Source: Bacteroidota bacterium (lineage in GTDB: Bacteria > Bacteroidota > Ignavibacteria > UBA10030). Taken from it: a DNA stretch of 8,429 bases. The notes under the pieces were generated by a model. The model did not search any database. It saw only the letters and a program-made list of their open reading frames with translations, and was not told where the DNA came from. Every line of letters starts with the position of its first letter. The stretch's first letter is position 1. Positions 1 through 6,756 of the stretch are shown here, piece by piece. The position numbers and the translations under genes are program-made. The DNA lies in the NCBI GenBank assembly GCA_003453835.1, contig DMMN01000255.1:1755-10183 (forward strand), written 5' to 3'.

Positions 1-1035
1 GTGGATTCCGGATACGATTGGGTCTTGTACGGAAGCGCCGTTCGTCCGTTTACGTTTGAGACGAACGGAATTGACAATCTGCACAATCGACTTTACAACG
101 GAAACTTTTATCCAGGTCCGAATTCTTTCGCGTTGCGCTTTATGGAGAATCACGACGAGGAGAGGATAGCGTTTCATTATTCGTCGTACGAGAAGACGAT
201 GCCGGTTGCCACTGCACTTTTCACGACACCCGGGATTCCAATGGTCTACTCCGGACAGGAGGTTGGGACAGGTCCGGGCATCCAGGATTTCTATCAGCGC
301 ACCCGCGGAGTCATCGATTTCAATACGAACGCGAAAGAACTGTTGCTCCCTCACTATCAACGACTCGCCCATATCCGCGCGCAGTTCCCGGCCTTCTCCA
401 CGCAGCAGTTCGTTCGCATCCCCTCAGGATCCGGAAGTGTCTATTCTTTTGTGAGGACGCGCGTAGATGCTGATGGAATCGTCGCGGTCAATTTCGACGC
501 AACAGCTCAAAATGTGACGCTCGCACTGAACTCCTCTCTCCTCGGCACAACGGTTCAGAACGGAAAGCTCTACCAAGCGAGCGATCTCTACAGCGACACT
601 TCTTATGCCGTTGTCTTTAGCAATGGGGCCGCTTCGCTCTCTTTCCGGCTAAGACCATACGGAAGTGCGGTGTTTGTTCTGTCCGACTCCGCGAAGCGTG
701 TGCTTCTCCCAACTCTCGTCAATGTTGACAGAACGGAGGGAAATAGGGCAGGGGTAACAGAATTTCGCCTGCATCAGAATTATCCCAATCCATTCAATGC
801 GTCGACACGGATCTCGTATGAATTGCCGGTCGCGGCACACGTGACGCTCGCAATCTACAACATGCTTGGGGAGAAGATCACGATTCTCGTTGAGGCAATC
901 CAGCCGACGGGGGGGCATACTGTGGAGTGGAACGGGAGAAGCTCGGAGGGTCACCCAGTCGCTTCGGGGATCTACTTCGCTCGCTTCCAGGCGGGCGGGT
1001 TCCGCGACAGCAAGAAGCTGATTCTCATTCGCTAG
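1..1035 (+). CDS. Secreted GH13 alpha-amylase with T9SS sorting domain (5' end missing)
   Basis: This is the C-terminal 344 residues of an alpha-amylase family (GH13) enzyme that hydrolyses alpha-1,4-glucans. The visible part begins after the catalytic nucleophile and acid/base regions. It keeps conserved region IV, RFMENHDEER (residues 46-55), whose D52 is the transition-state-stabilising aspartate. It also has the following barrel segment TPGIPMVYSGQEVG and a C-terminal beta domain (about residues 145-230). Residues 255-344 form a type A T9SS sorting domain, so the enzyme should be exported across the outer membrane and released or attached to the surface. The GTG at position 1 is not the real start, because a GH13 barrel needs roughly 300 more residues upstream. 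The TAG stop lies 15 nt before the GH57 start, which suggests co-transcription. The family assignment is firm; the exact specificity (amylase, pullulanase or other) cannot be judged from this part. Confidence 0.9.
   Translation: MDSGYDWVLYGSAVRPFTFETNGIDNLHNRLYNGNFYPGPNSFALRFMENHDEERIAFHYSSYEKTMPVATALFTTPGIPMVYSGQEVGTGPGIQDFYQRTRGVIDFNTNAKELLLPHYQRLAHIRAQFPAFSTQQFVRIPSGSGSVYSFVRTRVDADGIVAVNFDATAQNVTLALNSSLLGTTVQNGKLYQASDLYSDTSYAVVFSNGAASLSFRLRPYGSAVFVLSDSAKRVLLPTLVNVDRTEGNRAGVTEFRLHQNYPNPFNASTRISYELPVAAHVTLAIYNMLGEKITILVEAIQPTGGHTVEWNGRSSEGHPVASGIYFARFQAGGFRDSKKLILIR
763..1032 (+). other. T9SS type A C-terminal sorting domain
   Basis: Residues 255-344 of the first protein start with FRLHQNYPNPFN, continue with STRISYELP, a LAIYNMLGEKI strand and VASGIYFARF, and end in SKKLILIR. 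This matches the Por-secretion / FlgD-like Ig sorting domain found at the extreme C-terminus of type IX secretion cargo. It is the best indicator in the window that the host belongs to the Bacteroidota/Ignavibacteriota or a related FCB lineage with a T9SS. The other two exported glycosidases cannot be compared fully: the GH57 protein lacks this domain, and the last GH13 protein is cut off before its end. Confidence 0.92.
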
Positions 1036-1050
1036 GATGCTGAATGCGCA

Positions 1051-3384
1051 GTGAAACAATACTCGACTCTGAGAACTAGCCGCCGAAATCCTAAATTCCT
1101 TTTTACCGCTTCTCTCGCTATATTAGGCCTGAATTTGTCATCAGTCAATTTTGCCGCAATTCCTATGAATGACGACTATCCAAAGACCGGAAAGACACTG
1201 TACCTCAATATCATCTGGCATCAACACCAGCCGCTCTATCTGGATCCGGAAACGGATCAACTGCAGGGGCCTTGGGTGCGCACGCACGGGACCAAGGACT
1301 ACTACGACATGGTCTCGATCATCGAGCGATATCCGAATATTCATTTCACAGTGAACCTGACTTCGTCGCTTCTCTATCAGCTTGACGAATACTACGTGAA
1401 GCGGTTGAAGCCGTTCGTCGACTTCAGGAAGAACCGAATTGACGCTAAGAAGTACTTTGCCAAATTCCGAGGACGGACCGATCCTTGGATTGACCTGGCG
1501 CTGAAGCCAACAAGCAGCTTCGACCGTCAGGATCTTGCATTCCTCCTGACGAATGTCTGGAATGCATTCGGCATTAGCGACGTGATGTTTGGCAGGTTTC
1601 CGGAGTACGCCATGCTGAGGGAAAGATTCAGGTCGCTCGGATCGCAAGGTCTTTCGGAGCAAGAACTTCGGGAGATCAAGTTCTGGTTCTACATGGCGAA
1701 TTTTGATCCTGATCTACTTGCACACAAGACAAGGCTCGCGACGGGAGCGACGATTGACCTGACGGACCTCATCTCACAGAATCACGATGGAACGTACCGC
1801 CTTCTGAAGATAGTTGGCGAAGAGGACTGCAACCGAATCGTGACCGAAACCGTCAAGGTACTCGCCGCAATTGTGCCTGCCCACAAGAAACTGATGTATC
1901 GGCCCGGCAGCCACAAGGGACAAGTGGAAGTCATCACGACGCCGTTCTATCATCCTATTCTGCCTCTGCTCTATGACAGTGATCTGGCGAAACTATGTCA
2001 GCCAAACACTCCAATGCCGACGCGCTTCCACTTTCCAATGGACGCCGAGGCTCAGGTCGCGAAAGCAGTGGTGTATTACAAGGAGCAGTTCGGTGTGTAT
2101 CCGACCGGCATGTGGCCGGCGGAAGGATCAGTCGCGCACGACATCGTGCCGGTCTTCGCAAAACAGGGCATCAAATGGATCGCAACGGACGAGAAGATCC
2201 TTGCCAGATCGAAGCCAAGCGGTCAGCCGAAGTTTTATCCGTACTCTCTGCAGGTGCAGAAGGGAGGGAAGCATGCCGTCGCGATTGTCTTTCGCGAAAC
2301 GGAGTTATCCGACAAGATCGGTTTTGTGTATCAGAATTATCGCGGGGAGGATGCCGCAGACGATTTTGTCCGTCACGTCCTGAGCTACCTTCCTTCGGAG
2401 AACGAACCCGATCGCTTGCTTACGGTGATTCTGGACGGTGAGAACGCCTGGGAATGGTACCGGCAAGACAACGATGGAAAAGAATTCCAAAACGCCCTCT
2501 ACCATAAGCTCTCACGCCTCTATGAATCGAAACAAGTAATCACGACGACGACGACGGAATACCTGATGGGTAATCCTCATCGTAGCGTGCCGGCTCATCC
2601 GACTGAGTCAATGAAGACTCTCGAATGGCTCTGGCCTGGATCTTGGATCAACGCAAATTACGACACGTGGATTGGCGAGGACGAGGAGAATCGTGCCTGG
2701 GAGTATCTTCTCACCGCTCGAAGAGATCTGGAGAGCTCAGGGCTCAGGCCGCCTCATTCCAAGGCAAAGGCCGCCAAGAAGGGGACGAAGGCCTGGTATT
2801 CATCCAAAGCCTGGGAGTCAATGTATGCGGCGGAGGGATCCGATTGGTTTTGGTGGTACGGGACGGATCAAACAGCACCTGCCGGGGACAAACCTTTCGA
2901 TCTGGCTTTCATCACTCATCTAAAAAACATCTACAAGTTTGCTAAACTCGCCGGGGCGAAAATTCCCACGAGAGATATTCAGCCGATCACGCAAGAGGCA
3001 CAGGTTTCACCGACGCCCGCCCAAGGCACCATGGCCCGGAGCAGGGAAGACCTTGTGGTTGTCTCCTTTCGCGTGGATGCAAGAGAACTCTATGTTCGAA
3101 AGACCATCTACATCGTTGGGAATCATGAGAAGCTGGGAAATTGGGTTCCGAATAAGATACGTATGTTCGATGATGGCACGCACGGCGACGAGAAGTGTGA
3201 TAGCGTTTGGACCCTGGATATTAGCCTACCCCCGGATACGGAGATAGAATACAAGTACACGAATAGTGGAGCCGAAGGGGGTTGGAATCCAGGTGAGGAG
3301 TTTCCGGGTCTGAATCGGCGACTTAGGACGAGCGCTGGGATCGGAGAGAAGCAGATAATCTATGATAAGTTCGGAAAGATGTGA
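1051..3384 (+). CDS. Exported GH57 amylopullulanase-like glycosidase with CBM20-like domain
   Basis: This 777-residue retaining alpha-glucanase of family GH57 probably cleaves alpha-1,4 and perhaps alpha-1,6 bonds in starch or glycogen dextrins. Visible motifs are WHQHQPLY (56-63), GPWVRTHGTKDYYDM, GMWPAEGSV (353-361, nucleophile candidate E358), VILDGENAWEWY (459-470, acid/base candidate D462), GSWINANYDTWIGEDEEN (about 530-547) and AAEGSDWFWWYG (593-604). A Pro/Ala/Gln linker (about 644-662) leads to a CBM20-like domain. The GTG start is chosen because residues 1-36 then form a signal peptide: basic SRR, hydrophobic FLFTASLAILGL, and a cleavage candidate near FAA. The next in-frame ATG (residue 39) would remove it. 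The start has no clear Shine-Dalgarno. There is no T9SS tail, so a periplasmic location is inferred. The stop overlaps the next start by 4 nt. Amylopullulanase is the best guess; alpha-amylase or a 4-alpha-glucanotransferase is possible. Confidence 0.9.
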   Translation: MKQYSTLRTSRRNPKFLFTASLAILGLNLSSVNFAAIPMNDDYPKTGKTLYLNIIWHQHQPLYLDPETDQLQGPWVRTHGTKDYYDMVSIIERYPNIHFTVNLTSSLLYQLDEYYVKRLKPFVDFRKNRIDAKKYFAKFRGRTDPWIDLALKPTSSFDRQDLAFLLTNVWNAFGISDVMFGRFPEYAMLRERFRSLGSQGLSEQELREIKFWFYMANFDPDLLAHKTRLATGATIDLTDLISQNHDGTYRLLKIVGEEDCNRIVTETVKVLAAIVPAHKKLMYRPGSHKGQVEVITTPFYHPILPLLYDSDLAKLCQPNTPMPTRFHFPMDAEAQVAKAVVYYKEQFGVYPTGMWPAEGSVAHDIVPVFAKQGIKWIATDEKILARSKPSGQPKFYPYSLQVQKGGKHAVAIVFRETELSDKIGFVYQNYRGEDAADDFVRHVLSYLPSENEPDRLLTVILDGENAWEWYRQDNDGKEFQNALYHKLSRLYESKQVITTTTTEYLMGNPHRSVPAHPTESMKTLEWLWPGSWINANYDTWIGEDEENRAWEYLLTARRDLESSGLRPPHSKAKAAKKGTKAWYSSKAWESMYAAEGSDWFWWYGTDQTAPAGDKPFDLAFITHLKNIYKFAKLAGAKIPTRDIQPITQEAQVSPTPAQGTMARSREDLVVVSFRVDARELYVRKTIYIVGNHEKLGNWVPNKIRMFDDGTHGDEKCDSVWTLDISLPPDTEIEYKYTNSGAEGGWNPGEEFPGLNRRLRTSAGIGEKQIIYDKFGKM
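3046..3381 (+). other. CBM20-like starch-binding domain of the GH57 protein
   Basis: Residues about 666-777 read as a beta-sandwich. The segment IYIVGNHEKLGNWVPNKI (W698) matches the CBM20 pattern in which a GN..LGNW stretch carries a starch-contacting tryptophan. It is followed by FDDGTHGDE, VWTLDISLP and IEYKYTN. W745 in GGWNPGEEF is a candidate for the second binding face. The DDGTHGDE loop also resembles repeats seen in T9SS-associated surface proteins. CBM20 is the preferred reading; a CBM48-like or other starch-binding E-set fold is possible. Confidence 0.75.
3373..3384 (+). promoter_or_regulatory. Ribosome site and GTGA stop/start overlap between GH57 gene and malE
   Basis: GGAAAG (3373-3378) precedes the GTG at 3381 by 2 nt. 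The GTG shares bases with the TGA stop of the GH57 gene (3382-3384). This arrangement is typical of translational coupling and supports a single mRNA for the two genes. It is also the main reason to prefer the long leader of the binding protein over the internal TTG at 3447. Confidence 0.55.
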
Positions 3385-4682
3385 ACTGGTCTATCCCGTT
3401 GAATAAACTGAACTTAAGCCGTTTGATTTTGTTCAATGCCGCGGCGTTGAACCTTCGTTATCTCCTAGGCCTTTGCATACTCGCCGTCCTATCCGGATGT
3501 GCAGGGCCTCGAGCCGATAGTAAACGAGTCGTGATCTGGCATCAAATGAGGCCAGACGAACAGCGGGTGCTTCAGCGTCAACTCGCTCGTTACATATCGG
3601 AGCACCCTGGTGTGGAAGCCGTCGAGTTGTTTAAAGAAACGGAGACGCTGAGAAGCGCCTACGTCGTTGCGGCAATCGCAGGCCAGGGACCGGATCTCGT
3701 CTATGGCCCATCCGATCCGGTCGGGATCTACGAAGCCACCAGGAGCATCCGAGCGTTGGAAGACGTCTTTCCGGAGAGCTTCCTGGCGGAGTTCGATTCG
3801 TCCTCACTTCTTTGGTACAAGGGTCACCTTTACCAGATTGCGGACAAGATAGGCAATCATCTTGCTCTGGTCTACAATAAAAAATATGTTCAGAGGCCGC
3901 CTGAAACCGATATAGAACTGATAGAGTTATCTAAAAGAATTCAAGATGAATATGGCCACACTGCCGGGAGGCCAAACGTCTACGGCCTCACGTGGAACTA
4001 CATCGAACCGTTCTTCTTCATCCCGTTTTATACGGGATTCGGTGGCTGGGTTCTTAAGGGTGATGGGGTTACACCAGCGCTCGACAATCCTTCCATGATA
4101 AAAGCGCTAAATTTCATCAAACGCTTGAGGGATGATGAGCGAATCGTTCCCAATGAGGCCGACTACGAAATCGCCGATGCTTTGTTCAAGGATGGGAAGG
4201 CGGCAATGCTGATCAATGGAGATTGGTCTTGGGCAGGATATGCACAGAAAGGAATAGACATCGGAATAGCGCCCCTCCCCCGGATGTCCGAAACCGGACT
4301 TTGGTGTGCTCCCATGACTTCACCAAAAGGCTACTCACTCAATGTGAACGTCAGTCCGGAGAAACTGCCGCTTGTTCAGGATCTCCTTCGTTTTCTGCTC
4401 TCAGAGGAAAGTCAGCTTGAAACCGTGAAGGAGTTGAACACCGCTCCGACGCGAAAATCACTCTATCAGAGCCCGGCGGTTCTCTCCAATGAGAATCTGC
4501 GGAACTCGCTACTGCAAATCAAGCGCGGCAAGCCGATGCCCGTGGTGTCCGAAATGCGCGCAGTGTGGGATGCAATGCGTCCCGGTTACCAGGCTGTGAT
4601 GGGGGGAGCGAAATCACCGGAAGTGGCAGCCAAAGAGATGCAGGCGCTCGCGCTTCGAAAGATCCGCGAGATGAACGAATAG
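3381..4682 (+). CDS. malE: Maltodextrin ABC transporter substrate-binding lipoprotein (MalE-like)
   Basis: This 433-residue family 1 extracellular solute-binding protein is expected to capture maltodextrins and hand them to the permeases encoded downstream. Residues 27-40 (YLLGLCILAVLSGC) end in a lipobox, LSG-C40, so the mature protein should be lipid-anchored. The body shows VVIWHQM (first strand), GQGPDLVYGPSD, LALVYNKKYV, the KAAMLINGDWSWAGY segment (about 273-287) typical of MalE-type proteins, and a C-terminal PVVSEMRAVWDAM helix. The GTG start overlaps the GH57 stop (GTGA), with GGAAAG just upstream. This gives a long 39-residue leader. A TTG at 3447 would give a standard 18-residue lipoprotein leader (MNLRYLLGL...) but has no visible ribosome site. 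Sugar specificity is inferred from the neighbouring glucanases; the family also binds other oligosaccharides. Confidence 0.88.
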   Translation: MNWSIPLNKLNLSRLILFNAAALNLRYLLGLCILAVLSGCAGPRADSKRVVIWHQMRPDEQRVLQRQLARYISEHPGVEAVELFKETETLRSAYVVAAIAGQGPDLVYGPSDPVGIYEATRSIRALEDVFPESFLAEFDSSSLLWYKGHLYQIADKIGNHLALVYNKKYVQRPPETDIELIELSKRIQDEYGHTAGRPNVYGLTWNYIEPFFFIPFYTGFGGWVLKGDGVTPALDNPSMIKALNFIKRLRDDERIVPNEADYEIADALFKDGKAAMLINGDWSWAGYAQKGIDIGIAPLPRMSETGLWCAPMTSPKGYSLNVNVSPEKLPLVQDLLRFLLSEESQLETVKELNTAPTRKSLYQSPAVLSNENLRNSLLQIKRGKPMPVVSEMRAVWDAMRPGYQAVMGGAKSPEVAAKEMQALALRKIREMNE

Positions 4683-4774
4683 CTGGGAGTAGTCCAAGAG
4701 ATGCCGTCGAGAGGTTCACGAAGCCGGTTTGTTTCTTCTGCGGTAACTGCTCTGCCTGACTTATTGCCCACTAA

Positions 4775-4796
4775 ACACGCTAATTACACGAACGTT
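4775..4796. repeat. Degenerate tandem 11-mer (ACACGnnnnTT)
   Basis: ACACGCTAATT (4775-4785) is followed directly by ACACGAACGTT (4786-4796), with 7 of 11 positions identical. It resembles remnants of the 'cacgaatt'-type degenerate repeats I recall from intergenic regions of environmental bacterial genomes. With two units it may also be chance. Confidence 0.25.
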
Positions 4797-4813
4797 AGGA
4801 CAGATCAGAGAAC

Positions 4814-4917
4814 ACTCTTGTGCTGAAATAAAACATTTCGCGTTTTCTGTGCCTGCCCTGACACTCTTCCAGGCGGGGTGTTTCATGGGTCGAAGAGTAT
4901 CTTTACTTTCGAAGAGT
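4814..4917. repeat. Four-copy ACTCTTC/GAAGAGT repeat cluster upstream of malF
   Basis: The heptamer GAAGAGT occurs at 4892-4898 and 4911-4917, each within a longer TCGAAGAGT, at a 19-nt period. Its reverse complement ACTCTTC lies at 4863-4869, and a one-mismatch copy ACTCTTG at 4814-4820. The two reverse-complement copies also share the longer ACACTCTT (4812-4819 and 4861-4868). The inverted copies could pair to form a 7-bp stem with a 22-nt loop, or alternatively a 41-nt loop followed directly by TTTT. This fits repeated operator half-sites or a weak switchable hairpin; neither is proven. Confidence 0.45.
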
Positions 4918-4966
4918 TTTTCGCTGAGCAGTTGCCATCTGCGAGTCTAATTCCCTACAGATCTCA

Positions 4967-5854
4967 GTGAGACAACAAAGATCATTCATAGCGTTTCTGG
5001 TCGTTCCATCCTTCGTCCTGCTCGCAGCAGTGGTGTTCTACCCGTTTTTCTATAACGTGCTGCTGGCGTTCGGGAACATGAATCTGAACAGGATTCGTGA
5101 ATGGGAATTGATTGGAATCCGGCAATTCGTCAAGATCTTCACGGAGCCGACGGAGCCCGGATTCTACGCGATCTTCGGAAAAACAATCATCTGGACGGTC
5201 GCCAATGTTTTCTTTCACGTCGTCATCGGGGTCATCCTGGCGCTTCTCCTCAATCAGAATCTGAAGGGGAAAGCGATTTATCGGACATTACTGATTCTCC
5301 CTTGGGCCATTCCGCAATACATCGTCGCGCTCACGTGGCGGGGGATGTTCAACTATGAATACGGTTCGATCAATCTCATCCTCACAAGATATCTGAATCT
5401 CCCGGCCGTCGAGTGGCTCCGAAGCCCGACGGAAGCTTTCATCGCCTGCATCCTCACCAATGTCTGGCTTGGCTTTCCCTTCATGATGGTCGTTGCTCTG
5501 GGTGCGCTCCAGAGCATTCCCCACGAACTCTATGAGGCGGCAGAGATCGACGGTGCCACGTGGTGGCACAGGTTGCGGACGATCACGCTTCCGCTCATCC
5601 GGCCCGTCATGATTCCGGCAATAACGTTGGGCACGGTCTGGACGTTTAACAACCTAAACATCGTCTGGCTTGTCAGCAACGGGGGCGAGCCTTCAGACAA
5701 CACGCATATCCTTGTCTCGTTCGTGTACAAAGCCGCATTCAATTTCTACAGCTTCAGCTACGCGGCGGCGCTTTCTCTCGTCATCTTTCTGATTCTATTT
5801 GCGTTCAGTATGTTCTTCATGAAACAATCCAAAGCAACCGAGCCGGCGTACTGA
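4967..5854 (+). CDS. malF: Maltodextrin ABC transporter permease (MalF-like)
   Basis: This 295-residue inner-membrane permease forms one half of the channel for maltodextrin import. About six membrane segments are visible: residues 7-33, 72-96, 106-124, 157-181, 212-236 and 264-285. The cytoplasmic EAA loop that docks with the ATPase is YEAAEIDGATWWHRLRTITLPLIRP (189-213), with EAA at 190-192, G196 and LP at 208-209. Its length suits the compact MalF/LacF/UgpA type and not the long enterobacterial MalF, which has a large periplasmic domain. The GTG start has no clear Shine-Dalgarno, but an in-frame TGA at 4925 and the lack of other start codons before the first membrane helix leave no better choice. 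It is followed by malG after 9 nt. Family membership is firm; sugar specificity rests on context. Confidence 0.9.
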   Translation: MRQQRSFIAFLVVPSFVLLAAVVFYPFFYNVLLAFGNMNLNRIREWELIGIRQFVKIFTEPTEPGFYAIFGKTIIWTVANVFFHVVIGVILALLLNQNLKGKAIYRTLLILPWAIPQYIVALTWRGMFNYEYGSINLILTRYLNLPAVEWLRSPTEAFIACILTNVWLGFPFMMVVALGALQSIPHELYEAAEIDGATWWHRLRTITLPLIRPVMIPAITLGTVWTFNNLNIVWLVSNGGEPSDNTHILVSFVYKAAFNFYSFSYAAALSLVIFLILFAFSMFFMKQSKATEPAY

Positions 5855-5866
5855 GGGGAGTCTGTG
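5853..5866 (+). promoter_or_regulatory. Strong ribosome binding site for malG
   Basis: GAGGGGAG (5853-5860) overlaps the malF TGA stop (5852-5854) and sits 3 nt before the GTG at 5864. It is the clearest Shine-Dalgarno in the window. It fixes the malG start and shows that this host does use such sites, in contrast to malF and the two glycosidase genes whose starts are visible. Confidence 0.65.
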
Positions 5867-6709
5867 CCAATTCAACCAAAACGAACGAAGCTTCTCCGAT
5901 TGGCGGCATCGCACGCGATCCTGATCCTGTTCACGATCGTTGCGCTCTTCCCAATCTGGCAAGTCGCGCACATCTCCTTCCGTCCGGGGAACCAACTTCT
6001 GTCAACATCTTTCGAGTTTATCCCGGCGAATGCTACGGTGGACAACTACGTCAAGCTTTTTACGGAACGCGATTTCCTTCGCTGGATCGGAAACAGCGCG
6101 TTCGTCTCGTTGGTGGTAACCCTCACTGGCGTGGCGTTCGCGTCGATGGCGGGGTACGGTTTTTCGCGATTCAGGTTCCTGGGCCGAAAACTCGGATTGT
6201 TGAGCCTGCTGACGACTCAAATGTTCCCGGCGACGATGCTCTTGTTACCAATGTACATCATGCTGATCAAGTTAGGGCTCATCAACACGTATCTCGGAAT
6301 CGTCATCGTCTATTCTGCGACGGCACTGCCGTTTTGCATCTGGACAATGAAGGGCTACTATGATACCATCCCGACAAGCCTTGAAGAGGCTGCCCGCATC
6401 GATGGTTGCTCGCAGTTCATGGCTTTCTACACGATCATTCTTCCGCTCGCCGCACCGGCGCTGGTGATCAAGGCACTCTTTTCGTTCATGACGGCGTGGT
6501 CGGAATACATCGTCGCTGCCCAAATCCTGCAAGAGACGCTCCTGTGGACGCTCCCGATCGGCCTCAAATCGTTCGAGTCGACCATGAGCACAGAATGGGG
6601 ACTCTATGGCGCGGCCTCGTTGGTCGTCATGCTTCCGGTCGTTGTCCTCTTCCTTGCCTTGAGCCGGTGGCTCGTCTCCGGCCTGACGCTCGGTAGCGTG
6701 AAAGGTTGA
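5864..6709 (+). CDS. malG: Maltodextrin ABC transporter permease (MalG-like)
   Basis: This 281-residue second permease subunit pairs with the MalF-like protein. Hydrophobic segments lie at about 14-36, 77-98, 110-134, 140-161, 199-219 and 248-268. The EAA loop reads LEEAARIDGCSQFMAFYTIILPLAAPAL (173-200), with EAA at 175-177, G181 and LP at 193-194. The C-terminus RWLVSGLTLGSVKG closely follows the MalG tail, which in the E. coli transporter reaches into the channel and contributes to substrate release. This is the best sequence hint that the transporter handles maltodextrins. The start is GTG with a strong ribosome site. The gene lies 9 nt after malF, so the two are surely co-expressed. The partner ATPase is not in the window; in many bacteria it is a shared MsmX/MalK-type protein encoded elsewhere. 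Confidence 0.92.
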   Translation: MPIQPKRTKLLRLAASHAILILFTIVALFPIWQVAHISFRPGNQLLSTSFEFIPANATVDNYVKLFTERDFLRWIGNSAFVSLVVTLTGVAFASMAGYGFSRFRFLGRKLGLLSLLTTQMFPATMLLLPMYIMLIKLGLINTYLGIVIVYSATALPFCIWTMKGYYDTIPTSLEEAARIDGCSQFMAFYTIILPLAAPALVIKALFSFMTAWSEYIVAAQILQETLLWTLPIGLKSFESTMSTEWGLYGAASLVVMLPVVVLFLALSRWLVSGLTLGSVKG

Positions 6710-6756
6710 GCGGACGTTGTGCGCCACGAATTCATACATTCGAACCAATCAGATAA

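Larger units (their letters stand above)
4683..4966. other. Non-coding gap between malE and malF
   Basis: These 284 nt interrupt an otherwise tight gene row. I see no credible gene, no convincing sigma-70 or Bacteroidota-type promoter, and no strong GC hairpin followed by a T run. The gap does hold a tandem 11-mer (4775-4796), a short hairpin candidate GCCTG/CAGGC (4851-4855 with 4870-4874), and a set of ACTCTTC/GAAGAGT repeats (4814-4917). By analogy with the known REP element between E. coli malE and malF, it could stop or stabilise the upstream message, or carry a promoter for malFG. That is inference. Confidence 0.5.

Noticed and set aside
1..3. GTG at position 1 as the true start of the first amylase
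   Set aside because: The frame begins inside the GH13 barrel with the nucleophile and acid/base regions missing, so the gene clearly extends beyond the window.
1033..1053. Amylase TAG stop and the GH57 GTG are in the same frame, hinting at a read-through fusion
   Set aside because: The T9SS domain must be C-terminal and a signal peptide follows at once, so two separate proteins make sense and the shared frame is chance.
1141..1662. 173-residue antisense open frame in the GH57 gene
   Set aside because: It overlaps conserved GH57 motifs on the + strand and has no independent support.
2542..2556. ACG x5 microsatellite (five threonines, residues 498-502) in the GH57 gene
   Set aside because: The run is short and in frame. 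Phase variation by triplet slippage would not disrupt the frame, so it is likely simple codon repetition.
4701..4826. 41-codon open frame (MPSRGSRSRF...) in the malE-malF gap
   Set aside because: It is short, with no recognisable domain and no well-spaced ribosome site, and it crosses the tandem repeat. It is probably chance.
4851..4874. GCCTG...CAGGC hairpin as a terminator after malE
   Set aside because: The stem has only 5 pairs with a 14-nt loop and no T run follows, so an intrinsic terminator cannot be supported.
6272..6748. 158-residue antisense open frame over malG
   Set aside because: The Arg/Asp/His-rich translation mirrors a membrane protein gene on the opposite strand. No family is recognisable.
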